Counted from the stretch's first letter, positions 1 to 6,328 are shown. The stretch: 64,000 bases of DNA from Bacillus crepusculi (GCF_014764715.1 NZ_JACXXE010000003.1:186001-250000), one strand, 5' to 3'. Numbers and translations: made by a program. Notes: generated from the sequence alone by a model not told the origin.

Positions 1-1
1 T

Positions 2-223
2 TTAAGTGATTCAAAGTCTGAACAGATCACTGGTGCCATTATAGCGATGGGGCATCAATTATCTCTCGAAGTCATTGCAGAAGGCGTTGAAACCTTTGCT
101 CAGGCGCAGTTGTTATCTGCGCAGGGCTGTGACGATTTGCAAGGCTTTTATTATGCAAAGCCCCTTCCAGCAAGCGATATCGAGAAGTTCATTGCCTATC
201 CTGCACATGAGCTAGAGACATAA
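2..223 (+). CDS. EAL-domain protein, C-terminal end (5' end outside window)
   Basis: The reading frame is open from the window edge to a TAA at 221-223 and gives 73 residues. It contains EVIAEGVET, the EGVET catalytic-loop signature of EAL cyclic-di-GMP phosphodiesterases, followed by QGFYYAKPL, the typical C-terminal EAL motif. The family hydrolyses c-di-GMP to pGpG, often fused to GGDEF and PAS domains, which would lie upstream here. The position next to ykoM/tnrA/mgtE suggests the counterpart of B. subtilis ykoW (dgcW), but only the tail is visible, so that identity is an inference. Confidence 0.8.
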   Translation, partial: LSDSKSEQITGAIIAMGHQLSLEVIAEGVETFAQAQLLSAQGCDDLQGFYYAKPLPASDIEKFIAYPAHELET

Positions 224-225
224 AA

Positions 226-249
226 AAAGGTGCCAATCATGGCACCTTT
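226..249 (+). terminator. Terminator-like hairpin, left flank of repeat copy 1
   Basis: A 9-bp stem (AAAGGTGCC / GGCACCTTT) with a 6-nt loop lies just after the EAL stop codon. Only three T residues follow before the dispersed element starts. An almost identical hairpin lies on the other side of the element at 427-449. Confidence 0.7.
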
Positions 250-254
250 CAGCG

Positions 255-421
255 TGTAGACAAACCCTCACATTGTGCGCTAGTTCTACGTTCCAGTGCT
301 CTCGAATCTCATATTCGCTCCGCTCCGGTACTCATCCTTCCTAGGTCTACAAAGGTTTTCATGTCACGCTGACAAGAAGAAAAAGGGCTAAAACCAAGAT
401 CATTTCAGCCCTTTGTCGACA
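255..421. repeat. Dispersed terminator-flanked repeat element, copy 1 (167 bp)
   Basis: This is the first of four related elements, all in the same orientation. It starts TGTAGACAAA and ends TTTGTCGACA, giving imperfect 10-bp terminal inverted repeats. A strong hairpin (AAAGGGCTAAA...) occupies the last third. It is the most diverged of the four. The same terminator hairpin stands on both sides, between the convergent EAL gene and ykoM. No open reading frame of note is present. Confidence 0.85.
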
Positions 422-426
422 ATCTG

Positions 427-449
427 AAGGTGCCAACCATGGCACCTTT
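427..449. terminator. Terminator-like hairpin, right flank of repeat copy 1
   Basis: AAGGTGCC / GGCACCTT stem, loop AACCAT, followed by TTTT on the plus strand. It differs from the left hairpin (226-249) at one loop base. It lies just beyond the ykoM stop and can act on both strands. Confidence 0.7.
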
Positions 450-454
450 TCGTT

Positions 455-919
455 TTATCTAAATAATAAATGCTGACTGTGAATGCCTGCTTTTTTCAGC
501 AGACTAATCAATTGCTCTTGTTCTTCACGCGTCAGACCAGAAAATGCCCGCGCAATACGAAGAGAATGGATCGGGTAAATTTTATCAAGATAACTGCGCC
601 CTTTATCTGTTAAATGGGCATAAACCGACCGTTTGTCCTTTGGGTCCTGTTCTCTTTCAATGAAACCATTTCGTTCTAACTTGTCAATTACGTACGTGAC
701 ATTCCCGCTGACAAGCAGGAGTCTTGAGCCGATTTGCTGAAGCTTTTGAGCACCTCTTGTGTACAGTAATTCAAGCACGGCAAATTCAGTTGGATTAAAT
801 CCATGCTCTTTGCTATCTCTAATACTGTGTTCTGAAACGCTTTTAAATGCTCTTGCAAAAACCTTGTAAAGTGTCATTGAACGTTCTACTTCTTCTTCAT
901 TAAACGATAGTCTCATCAC
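455..919 (-). CDS. ykoM: MarR-family transcriptional regulator (YkoM-like)
   Basis: The 154-residue protein is the usual size for MarR regulators. The winged-helix core includes the recognition-helix region around QQIGSRLLLVSGNVTYVIDKL and the wing with DPKDKRSVYAHLT, a typical D-x-R-S/R wing motif. MarR proteins are dimeric repressors that usually answer small phenolics, drugs or oxidants. The ligand here is unknown. The listed start is GTG followed at once by ATG (916); the weak SD AGAGGT suits either. The neighbourhood (tnrA, mgtE) supports YkoM. Confidence 0.85.
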   Translation of the reverse strand: MMRLSFNEEEVERSMTLYKVFARAFKSVSEHSIRDSKEHGFNPTEFAVLELLYTRGAQKLQQIGSRLLLVSGNVTYVIDKLERNGFIEREQDPKDKRSVYAHLTDKGRSYLDKIYPIHSLRIARAFSGLTREEQEQLISLLKKAGIHSQHLLFR

Positions 920-1205
920 ATATCTACCTCTTATAATATTTTTTTAACTTCAAGGCTTTCTTGCGGTGCAGTTGGAGCCTTTCGTAAAAAATAGAAGTAC
1001 GTTTTTGAAAACCCTTTCAACCACATAAGTGACTCCATTCGTGTTATGTATAAGATTTCGATATAAACTTTTAAAATCCTTCTTATTTTTCACAATCATC
1101 TCGAAAAAAAGCTTTTTTAGCAAACCATCAAGTTACGACATATTTTAACATAATCTGTAAAGACTCTTTGTTTTCTTACAATCCATTCGTCAAATTTCTA
1201 CAAAA

Positions 1206-1228
1206 TTCAATATTACTATAATATTGAA
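1206..1228. promoter_or_regulatory. Perfect 23-bp palindrome in the ykoM-ykoL gap
   Basis: Arms TTCAATATTA and TAATATTGAA are perfect inverted repeats separated by CTA. The site lies in the roughly 355-bp gene-free stretch between ykoM (start 919) and ykoL (end 1275), directly behind the ykoL terminator and about 290 bp upstream of ykoM. Its size and AT-rich composition suit a MarR-type operator, but the distance from ykoM is large. The rest of the gap (920-1205) is AT-rich and I see no other clear signal. Confidence 0.4.
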
Positions 1229-1270
1229 CAAAAAAAGAACCCTTTATGTGACGTGTGCACATTTTAAGGG
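1229..1270 (-). terminator. Terminator after ykoL
   Basis: On the minus strand the CCCTTAAAATGTG / CACATAAAGGG hairpin is followed by TTCTTTTTTT. It is placed just after the ykoL stop. Confidence 0.6.
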
Positions 1271-1274
1271 ATTT

Positions 1275-1439
1275 TCATAAATAGCGCTCTGATTTGTTGA
1301 AAAAGAAATGATACTCTTTTTTTAAGTCACTAATTGTCATGTTTTTGGTCATATCAGGGCTGTATACCCCTAACGAACACAGCTGCTTCGTATAATAATG
1401 CCTTTCTTTCGCTAAAGCTTCTTTTAATATACGCCGCAC
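1275..1439 (-). CDS. ykoL: Small stress protein YkoL-like (54 aa)
   Basis: The 54-codon frame has a GTG start with a strong SD (AGGAGGGG) 7 nt upstream and a TGA stop. The product is basic and rich in Lys, Tyr and Phe (starts VRRILKEALAKERHYY). It is the second gene of a two-gene unit with the small gene at 1478-1636, divergent from tnrA. This is exactly the B. subtilis ykzB-ykoL arrangement, which is TnrA-dependent there. The function is unknown; the assignment rests on size, position and RBS. Confidence 0.7.
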   Translation of the reverse strand: MRRILKEALAKERHYYTKQLCSLGVYSPDMTKNMTISDLKKEYHFFFNKSERYL

Positions 1440-1477
1440 TGGTTATCCCCTCCTATTCATTGATGTGGATCGGGTGC

Positions 1478-1636
1478 TTATGAAGACCTTTTATACAAAT
1501 CATTTTGTACGGCTCTTAAAAGAGCATGTGCATTATGCCCCGCAGCCTGCATGAATTGCTCCAGTAATTCATCCCTCTTTACATCTAAAGCGATGATTTC
1601 TTTTGCCATACGAATGATCTGTGATTGCTCCATCAT
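1478..1636 (-). CDS. ykzB: Small protein YkzB-like (52 aa)
   Basis: A 52-residue frame has two possible ATG starts (1636 and 1633) behind a very strong SD (GGAGGAGGA). The predicted peptide is mostly alpha-helical (MEQSQIIRMAKEIIALDVKR) and has no membrane segment. It is the first gene of the ykzB-ykoL unit, divergent from tnrA with a shared intergenic region. No biochemical function is known to me. Confidence 0.7.
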   Translation of the reverse strand: MMEQSQIIRMAKEIIALDVKRDELLEQFMQAAGHNAHALLRAVQNDLYKRSS

Positions 1637-1744
1637 ATGCTCCTCCTCCTATGTCAATTCCCCATTATTATATGCGCTCGCAAGATGGATTACACCTTTA
1701 ATGTCAAGTTTCCTTCCATGGTTTTTTCATTTATTTCGTTTTTG

Positions 1745-1796
1745 TGTTATATTTTCTAACAAACGTTAGGTTTTTTTACTTGCCGTTCTATATAAT
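1745..1796 (+). promoter_or_regulatory. tnrA promoter with a perfect TnrA/GlnR box
   Basis: TGTTATATTTTCTAACA (1745-1761) matches the 17-bp TnrA/GlnR consensus TGTNA-N7-TNACA exactly. A TATAAT -10 lies at 1791-1796, which puts the centre of the box near -50. TnrA activates from about that position, which fits the known autoactivation of tnrA under nitrogen limitation. The same box could serve the divergent ykzB-ykoL unit. Confidence 0.85.
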
Positions 1797-1826
1797 ATAG
1801 AAAAAAAGACTTGCAGGGGTGAGTAT

Positions 1827-2156
1827 ATGACGCAGGAAGATGTATCGTATAAAGATAAAAAAGTCATTTCAATCGGAATTGTCAGTGAATTAACAGGGCT
1901 TTCCGTGAGGCAAATCCGATATTATGAGGAACGTAAACTCATTTACCCCCAGCGCTCAACAAGAGGCACGCGGAAATATTCTTTTTCTGATGTAGAACGT
2001 TTAATGGACATCGCCAATAAACGAGAAGATGGTGTGCAGACAGCCGAAATTTTAAAAGATATGAAGAAAAAAGAGCAAGCATTAAAAAGCGGACAATTCA
2101 AGAAAAAAATGCTGGAAGGCCAGATCAACGCACACTTCCGGTACAAAAATCGATAA
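1827..2156 (+). CDS. tnrA: Nitrogen-regulatory transcription factor TnrA
   Basis: The 109-residue MerR-family protein has the N-terminal wHTH signature [20 protein letters not shown] followed by [10 protein letters not shown]. It ends in FRYKNR, the C-terminal segment through which TnrA is held by feedback-inhibited glutamine synthetase. TnrA activates and represses nitrogen-scavenging genes when glutamine is low. An SD (GGGGTGAG) precedes the ATG. A perfect TnrA box upstream (1745-1761) supports autoregulation. The match to B. subtilis TnrA is close over the full length. Confidence 0.97.
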   Translation: MTQEDVSYKDKKVISIGIVSELTGLSVRQIRYYEERKLIYPQRSTRGTRKYSFSDVERLMDIANKREDGVQTAEILKDMKKKEQALKSGQFKKKMLEGQINAHFRYKNR

Positions 2157-2160
2157 TCAA

Positions 2161-2192
2161 AAAAGAATCGCTCTTTTGAACGATTCTTTTTA
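2161..2192. terminator. Bidirectional terminator between tnrA and the lipoprotein gene
   Basis: AAAAGAATCG / CGATTCTTTT stem with a 10-nt loop, T-rich on both sides. It serves the convergent tnrA and the gene ending at 2190. Confidence 0.8.
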
Positions 2193-2585
2193 TTTAGACG
2201 AAGCGTCATCTCCTTCAACAACCCCTACAAAGTCAATGAGTACGCCTCTTTCCGGATCTTCTTTCACCCGAAGGGCAAGTGCCTTTTTCTCTCCAGTTCG
2301 AGTATCCTCGTAATTTGCATGAAAGACATGAATACTTGCTTCTTCCATCTGAAAGTCTTGATAGGAAAGCTTCTCAATGCCCCATTCTTTTTTCAATTTT
2401 AGTATATCGTTTGGGCGAGGGACCGCACCTTCCACATATATGTCTTCCATTTTTCTTTTATTTCCTTCAGCGATCGCTTCAAGCATGTGCTCTGCAGCGA
2501 CAAGCCTTCTGTCTTTCCCTTCGTCTTCCCTTTGACATGCACTAAGCAAAAGGATACACAACAAAATGAATAAGAGCTTTTTCAT
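2190..2585 (-). CDS. Predicted lipoprotein, unknown function (131 aa)
   Basis: It begins with a short signal peptide ending in the lipobox LLSAC, so a lipid-anchored extracytoplasmic protein is predicted, with Cys17 as the anchor. The mature part of about 115 residues is charged and soluble, with no repeats or catalytic motif that I recognise. The layout (a helical segment, then beta-rich sequence ending DFVGVV) resembles small NTF2-like secreted domains, but this is only an impression. It sits between tnrA and mgtE and has its own terminator. Confidence 0.75.
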   Translation of the reverse strand: MKKLLFILLCILLLSACQREDEGKDRRLVAAEHMLEAIAEGNKRKMEDIYVEGAVPRPNDILKLKKEWGIEKLSYQDFQMEEASIHVFHANYEDTRTGEKKALALRVKEDPERGVLIDFVGVVEGDDASSK

Positions 2586-2651
2586 GTTTCTCTCCCACCT
2601 TCTCCTTAAAATGTAAAGGATGGAAGCGCTATATGCAATCTTTATTCAAAA

Positions 2652-2681
2652 AAGACTGTAAAACGTCACGTTTTACAGTTC
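2652..2681 (-). terminator. Terminator after mgtE
   Basis: A near-perfect 12-bp stem (AACTGTAAAACG / CGTTTTACAGTC) with a short loop is followed by TTTTTT on the minus strand, directly behind the mgtE stop. Confidence 0.85.
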
Positions 2682-2687
2682 TTTTTG

Positions 2688-4046
2688 CTACATCAGTGTA
2701 TGAAGGAATGCTGTTGCAATTCCAAAATAGATCAGCAGTGATAAAATATCATTCAATGTTGTAATCAGTGGCCCAGATGCAATGGCCGGGTCCACATTTA
2801 ATCTGTGTAAAATAATCGGCACGACCGTACCTGCCATTGTTCCAATAATGAGTGTCGCAAGAAGCGAGGAACCGACCACAAAGCCTAAAATCATATTGCC
2901 CTGCCAAACCATTGCGACGACGGTAATAATAATGGAACAGACAATCCCAATGTAAATACTTGTTCTCAGCTCTCTAAAAATAAGGCGCATAATGGTTTTT
3001 TTCGTTAATTCTTCTTTTGAAAGCCCTCTAATGACAACCGCAAGAGACTGTGTACCTGTATTCCCTGTCATCCCTGCAATCATCGGCATAAAGAACGCAA
3101 GAGCAACAACTTGCTGAAGGGTATCTTCGAAATAATTTAATATACTGCCTGAAATCAGCCCAATGAATAAGAGTAAAATGAGCCAAGGAAGACGGCGGTA
3201 TGCGGCAACAAATGCCGGCGTGTCAAACGTAATATCTTTACCAGAGGCAGCAAATTTCTCATAGTCTTCGCCTGCTTCTTGAATGACGACATCAATGATA
3301 TCATCGACTGTGACAATTCCGACGAGGACATTATTTTCTTCCACAACAGGAATGGCGAGGAAATCATATCGTTCAATCAGCTTTGCGATTTCCTCCTGAT
3401 CTTGAAATGCTCCAACGGCAATGACTCTTGTAAACATGAGATCCTGCACCTTTTCATCCGGTTCTCCTAAAATAAGGTCACGGTATGAGAGGACCCCTAC
3501 AAGCTGTTTTTGATCATTAATGACATATAAGTAGTTGATCGATTCTGCTATTTCAGCAAAGCTTTTCAGCTTCACAACCGCATCCTGAACTGTATAATGC
3601 TGAGGAATCCATACGTACCGGTTGGTCATGATCCGTCCTGCTGTCTCAGCAGGGTAATTCATCAGAAGCTGGACGGCCTTTGATTCCTCTGCTTCCATGT
3701 TAGATAAAAGCTGATCTTTTAGCTCATCATCCATTTCATCGAACAAGTTGGCAAGGTCATCGTTATCCATTTTGTTTGTAACGAAGGTGGCTTTGTCTTT
3801 CCCTACTTTTTCAAGGACAATCTCTTGATATTCTCGCTCAAGCTCACCCATCATTTCCGTCACGTCATCAACTGTTAAAAAGCTAAGGAAGCGCCCGCGG
3901 TGTTTTTCTGGAAGCTCTTTAAATAAGTAGGCCATATCATATGGCTGAAGCTCTTCCATAATGTTTTTAAATTCCTTGCGTTTGCCGTCTCTTAATAAAA
4001 TAATGATTCTTAAAATGAGTTCATCGTACGTAATGTTCTGTATCAT
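2688..4046 (-). CDS. mgtE: Magnesium transporter MgtE
   Basis: 452 residues, normal for the MgtE family. An N-terminal superhelical domain (about 1-130, with DDLANLFDEMDDELKDQLL) is followed by a CBS-domain pair (about 135-260, including VGIVTVDDIIDVV). Five membrane helices follow, with the conserved GNTGTQSLAVVIRGL pore segment. MgtE is a Mg2+-gated channel in the plasma membrane; the acidic CBS/N domains sense cytosolic Mg2+. The transcript begins with an M-box riboswitch (4250-4410), and a small leader ORF lies between riboswitch and gene. Equivalent of B. subtilis ykoK/mgtE. Confidence 0.97.
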   Translation of the reverse strand: MIQNITYDELILRIIILLRDGKRKEFKNIMEELQPYDMAYLFKELPEKHRGRFLSFLTVDDVTEMMGELEREYQEIVLEKVGKDKATFVTNKMDNDDLANLFDEMDDELKDQLLSNMEAEESKAVQLLMNYPAETAGRIMTNRYVWIPQHYTVQDAVVKLKSFAEIAESINYLYVINDQKQLVGVLSYRDLILGEPDEKVQDLMFTRVIAVGAFQDQEEIAKLIERYDFLAIPVVEENNVLVGIVTVDDIIDVVIQEAGEDYEKFAASGKDITFDTPAFVAAYRRLPWLILLLFIGLISGSILNYFEDTLQQVVALAFFMPMIAGMTGNTGTQSLAVVIRGLSKEELTKKTIMRLIFRELRTSIYIGIVCSIIITVVAMVWQGNMILGFVVGSSLLATLIIGTMAGTVVPIILHRLNVDPAIASGPLITTLNDILSLLIYFGIATAFLHTLM

Positions 4047-4085
4047 CGCTGTTACCTCCCCAAAGTCAGGAGATACCCGAGTCCC

Positions 4086-4178
4086 TTAGAATGTGCGGGG
4101 GTCAGGATCTCCTCTATCTGATGTCTCAATCTGCTCTTTTGACATACTCTCTATGTGTCTCGAATCGGGATGATCCAT
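4086..4178 (-). CDS. Possible leader peptide ORF between the M-box and mgtE (30 aa)
   Basis: The ATG at 4178 follows a strong SD (AAAAGGAGGTGTGGGG) located immediately downstream of the M-box terminator. The frame gives MDHPDSRHIESMSKEQIETS plus 10 more residues and ends in TAA at 4086. The product is acidic, rich in Asp/Glu/Ser/Pro (ends RGDPDPRTF). The mgtE start is about 40 nt downstream with its own SD. Translation is inferred only from the RBS and the frame; it could be a true small protein, a regulatory uORF or a chance frame. Confidence 0.45.
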   Translation of the reverse strand: MDHPDSRHIESMSKEQIETSDRGDPDPRTF

Positions 4179-4195
4179 CCCCACACCTCCTTTTC

Positions 4196-4232
4196 CTATA
4201 AAAAAGCACCTTCAACCGAATGAAGGCGCTTT
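4196..4232 (-). terminator. M-box expression-platform terminator
   Basis: A 12-bp stem (AAAGCGCCTTCA / TGAAGGTGCTTT) is followed by a T-run on the minus strand, at the 3' end of the M-box. Confidence 0.9.
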
Positions 4233-4249
4233 GTAAGCATGGCAAAATA

Positions 4250-4410
4250 AACACTTGCTCCTTCAATCGTAGAGCTTTAGCACTGTATGGCATAGGATAA
4301 ATCCAGCTGCATTAAAAATCACCTTATGTCGATGATTTCTGTTGACCCATTGGCGTCTTTGGACATTTTTGGGCAGCAGCGTATCTCCATACAGGAGCCT
4401 CACCTAACGA
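4250..4410 (-). ncRNA. M-box (ykoK leader) magnesium riboswitch
   Basis: The minus strand carries the hallmark blocks in order: TTAGGTGAGGCTCC, GGAGATACGCTGCTGCCC, AAATGTCCAAAGACGCC, AATGGGTCAACAGAAATCAT, AAGGTGATTTTTAATGCAGC and TCCTATGCCATACAGTGC. High Mg2+ compacts the M-box and favours the downstream terminator (4196-4232), shutting off mgtE. Confidence 0.96.
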
Positions 4411-4434
4411 AGTTCTCATATTGTTAACACAATG

Positions 4435-4463
4435 AGATTACAGAAAAAGCGGAATGATGTCAA
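4435..4463 (-). promoter_or_regulatory. Sigma-A promoter of the mgtE transcript
   Basis: TTGACA (4463-4458), a 17-bp spacer and TAATCT (4440-4435) on the minus strand, about 25 nt upstream of the M-box. An imperfect inverted repeat CTCAT...ATGAG (4415-4436) lies between the -10 and the riboswitch. Confidence 0.75.
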
Positions 4464-4506
4464 TAAGCAAGATGCCAAGTCTCCACATGTATTCGCTTAC
4501 TTTTCA

Positions 4507-4540
4507 AAAAAAGAGCGATAGCAAAGTGACCATCGCCCTT
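4507..4540 (-). terminator. Terminator after the 47-aa small ORF
   Basis: GGGCGATGG / CTATCGCTC stem followed by TTTTTTT on the minus strand. Confidence 0.8.
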
Positions 4541-4549
4541 TCATGTCTT

Positions 4550-4693
4550 TTATTCCTCTTCCGGCTGATTCATATCCTCTTGGGAGAGGAGATGAAAGGA
4601 ATCATGCAAAAACAAAGCATATCCTTCTCCATCAGGGTGCGGCACATATTCCGCATGATCCATCGTCTGCTCTTCTTCTTTTTTCTTCATCAT
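4550..4693 (-). CDS. Small acidic protein of unknown function (47 aa)
   Basis: The frame has two adjacent ATG starts (4693, 4690) behind an AAGGAGGCG SD and ends at a TAA followed at once by a good terminator. The product begins MMKKKEEEQTMDHAEYVPHP and ends MNQPEEE; it is acidic, without a signal or membrane segment. I do not recognise a family. It lies downstream of ykoJ on the same strand, with repeat copy 2 between them, so it may depend on readthrough or on a promoter in or near the repeat. Confidence 0.6.
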   Translation of the reverse strand: MMKKKEEEQTMDHAEYVPHPDGEGYALFLHDSFHLLSQEDMNQPEEE

Positions 4694-4733
4694 ATTCTCT
4701 CGCCTCCTTTCCAGTAGTTTGTCCTAATGAAAA

Positions 4734-4759
4734 AACCTTACACATGAAAGTGTAAGGTT
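4734..4759. terminator. Terminator hairpin, left flank of repeat copy 2
   Basis: AACCTTACAC / GTGTAAGGTT stem with loop ATGAAA. On the minus strand it is followed by TTTTTT, so this distal copy keeps the T-run of the presumed original ykoJ terminator. Confidence 0.75.
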
Positions 4760-4765
4760 CCTGCG

Positions 4766-4924
4766 TGTAGACAAACCCTCGCATTTGATGTCAGTCCTGC
4801 GTTCCGGTGCTCACGAATGTCAAATTCGCTCCCGTACTCGTCCTTTCTAGACTTCAAGGGCTTCTATCATGCTGAAAAGAAGACAAAGGGCTAAAATGAA
4901 GATCATTTTAGCCCTTTGTCAACA
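4766..4924. repeat. Dispersed terminator-flanked repeat element, copy 2 (159 bp)
   Basis: Starts TGTAGACAAA and ends TTTGTCAACA (imperfect terminal inverted repeats). The last third is a perfect hairpin with 18-bp arms and a 3-nt loop (4882-4920, arm GACAAAGGGCTAAAATGA). The element separates two versions of the ykoJ terminator hairpin. Confidence 0.9.
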
Positions 4925-4930
4925 ATCTGA

Positions 4931-4949
4931 AACCTTACAAGTGTAAGGT
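4931..4949. terminator. Hairpin after ykoJ, right flank of repeat copy 2
   Basis: ACCTTAC / GTAAGGT stem directly behind the ykoJ stop. On the minus strand only TTT follows before the element, so this gene-proximal copy lacks a full T-run. Confidence 0.65.
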
Positions 4950-4960
4950 ACAATCATGGC

Positions 4961-5479
4961 TTAATCATCCCATTCTTGCTTTAGGATTTTGCCTGTTTTA
5001 GCGGAAATCTCAAAATCAACTTCATCGCCGCTTGGAGTGGTGATTTCGATTTCGTAAATGTATACGCCATTCTCTTTATCTAATTCTGAATCTGTGACTG
5101 TGCCTTTTACTTTTGCAAGTGCAATTTGCTCAGCCTGCTTTTTGGTGATTTTCACATTTTGTTTCTTTTCTTTCACTGGATCATTCAGTGCTTTGCCTGT
5201 TTTTGCATCGACATATACTTTATATTCAAAGCCGCCTTTTTGAATCTCGACCTCATACACCCATTTTCCTTTTTTACGCTCAAGGTCCACATCGTCCACA
5301 TAGCCTTTCACCACTTTTAGTGCTGCTTTTTCAGCTTGTTTCTTTGAGACAAACGATGATTTCTTTTGCACCACTTGCTCGGCATTTGCTGTTTGATTTG
5401 TATTTTGCGCTTGGAGAGTGAAGCCACCTGCGACAAGAGTTCCTGTTAATGCTGTAGCTACTAGTACTTTTTTCATCAT
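4961..5479 (-). CDS. ykoJ: Secreted PepSY-domain protein (YkoJ-like)
   Basis: About 172 residues with an N-terminal signal peptide (KKVLVATALTGTLVAGGFTL, cleavage probably after AQA/ANA) and two PepSY domains (about 50-105 and 115-172). Both carry the pattern K-K-Q-A-E-x-A-A/I-L...D-x-E/L...Y-E-V/I-E-I. PepSY domains often inhibit proteases or sense the cell surface. The start at 5479 is chosen because GGAGG is 8 nt away; the ATG at 5485 is too close. Its promoter region holds a direct repeat shared with ykoI (5550-5569), suggesting control by YkoG. Confidence 0.85.
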   Translation of the reverse strand: MMKKVLVATALTGTLVAGGFTLQAQNTNQTANAEQVVQKKSSFVSKKQAEKAALKVVKGYVDDVDLERKKGKWVYEVEIQKGGFEYKVYVDAKTGKALNDPVKEKKQNVKITKKQAEQIALAKVKGTVTDSELDKENGVYIYEIEITTPSGDEVDFEISAKTGKILKQEWDD

Positions 5480-5549
5480 ATTCATGTCCTCCTCTGTTTG
5501 ATTTCTCCTTTATCTTAAAAAAACAAGATGATAAAGGAAGGAAAGAAAC

Positions 5550-5569
5550 ATGAGAAAATCATGAGAAAA
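5550..5569 (-). promoter_or_regulatory. Direct repeat upstream of ykoJ, candidate YkoG site
   Basis: On the minus strand TTTTCTCATG occurs twice, 11 bp apart, upstream of a TATCAT -10-like hexamer. The same 11-bp-spaced TTTCTCAT repeat lies upstream of ykoI (6302-6321). Tandem half-sites one helical turn apart are typical for OmpR-type regulators. Confidence 0.55.
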
Positions 5570-5572
5570 GGA

Positions 5573-6262
5573 TTAGTTTTCGTACGTAATGCCTTCAATG
5601 TCTCCTGTATATGCGTTCACAAGCACCTCTGCCTCTCTTCCGTCAGGCAAATCCAGCTCTACTTCAAACACGAGCATGCCGCTAAATGTTTCAAGATCGG
5701 CATCATCCACTGTCCCCCCGACTTCTTTTACGGCAATTTTGATGGCTTCCTCAACCGTGATTTTCGTCAGCTTCTTTTCTTTAGAGGTTGGTTTTTTCTT
5801 TTCTGCTTCTATTACCTTAAAGGTTTGTTTATCGACATCGACTTGATATAATTCTTTTTTTGATTGGATCGTAAAGATAAAACGATCTGACTTCTCTTTC
5901 TTTTGAATGACGGTTCCACTCACTTTTTTAACGGCCGCTTCTTCTGCTAGAAGTTCAGCATTTTTTTCATTTGGCTTTTGATAGCTTTTTAGCTGTTTGA
6001 TTTCTTTCATCTGACCGCTTGCAGAAGATGCAATGATTTGATAGATGCCATTTGAATTTTCAAGTGTCAAAGTATAATCCTGTTTATGATTAATTAAATC
6101 AATATGTGTAATATGGCCATTGTAGTCTTTTGCGATGATGTTTTTGATTTCTGCTTCACTCAATAATTTTTGATCAAGGGTTTGAATCATGAGCATTGCA
6201 AAGGCCGCAAGAATGACGAAGCATCCTGCGAGCGCAAGCACCATTTTCGTTTTTCTAGACAT
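5573..6262 (-). CDS. ykoI: Membrane-anchored PepSY-domain protein (YkoI-like)
   Basis: 229 residues. An N-terminal membrane anchor (MVLALAGCFVILAAFAMLMI) has no clear cleavage site, so the protein is probably anchored with the rest outside. A divergent PepSY-like segment (about 85-150) is followed by a clear C-terminal PepSY domain (about 165-229) with ITVEEAIKIAVKEVGGTVDD and FEVELDLPDGREAEVLVNAY. It lies just downstream of ykoGH on the same strand, with its own candidate regulator site at 6302-6321. It probably acts at the cell surface with YkoJ under the YkoGH system; this is inference. Confidence 0.85.
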   Translation of the reverse strand: MSRKTKMVLALAGCFVILAAFAMLMIQTLDQKLLSEAEIKNIIAKDYNGHITHIDLINHKQDYTLTLENSNGIYQIIASSASGQMKEIKQLKSYQKPNEKNAELLAEEAAVKKVSGTVIQKKEKSDRFIFTIQSKKELYQVDVDKQTFKVIEAEKKKPTSKEKKLTKITVEEAIKIAVKEVGGTVDDADLETFSGMLVFEVELDLPDGREAEVLVNAYTGDIEGITYEN

Positions 6263-6301
6263 GCAGCGCCTCCTTCCTATTTCCTATTTTATAAGGAGGA
6301 A

Positions 6302-6321
6302 ATGAGAAATTGATGAGAAAA
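6302..6321 (-). promoter_or_regulatory. Direct repeat upstream of ykoI, candidate YkoG site
   Basis: TTTCTCAT appears twice with 11-bp spacing on the minus strand, followed about 16 nt later by TATAAA (a -10-like hexamer). It is the same motif and spacing as upstream of ykoJ. Confidence 0.55.
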
Positions 6322-6328
6322 GACCCAT

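Noticed and set aside
1551-1769. Plus-strand frame of 72 codons opposite ykzB
   Set aside because: It lacks an SD, and the opposite strand carries the better-supported ykzB with a strong SD and the conserved ykzB-ykoL-tnrA layout.
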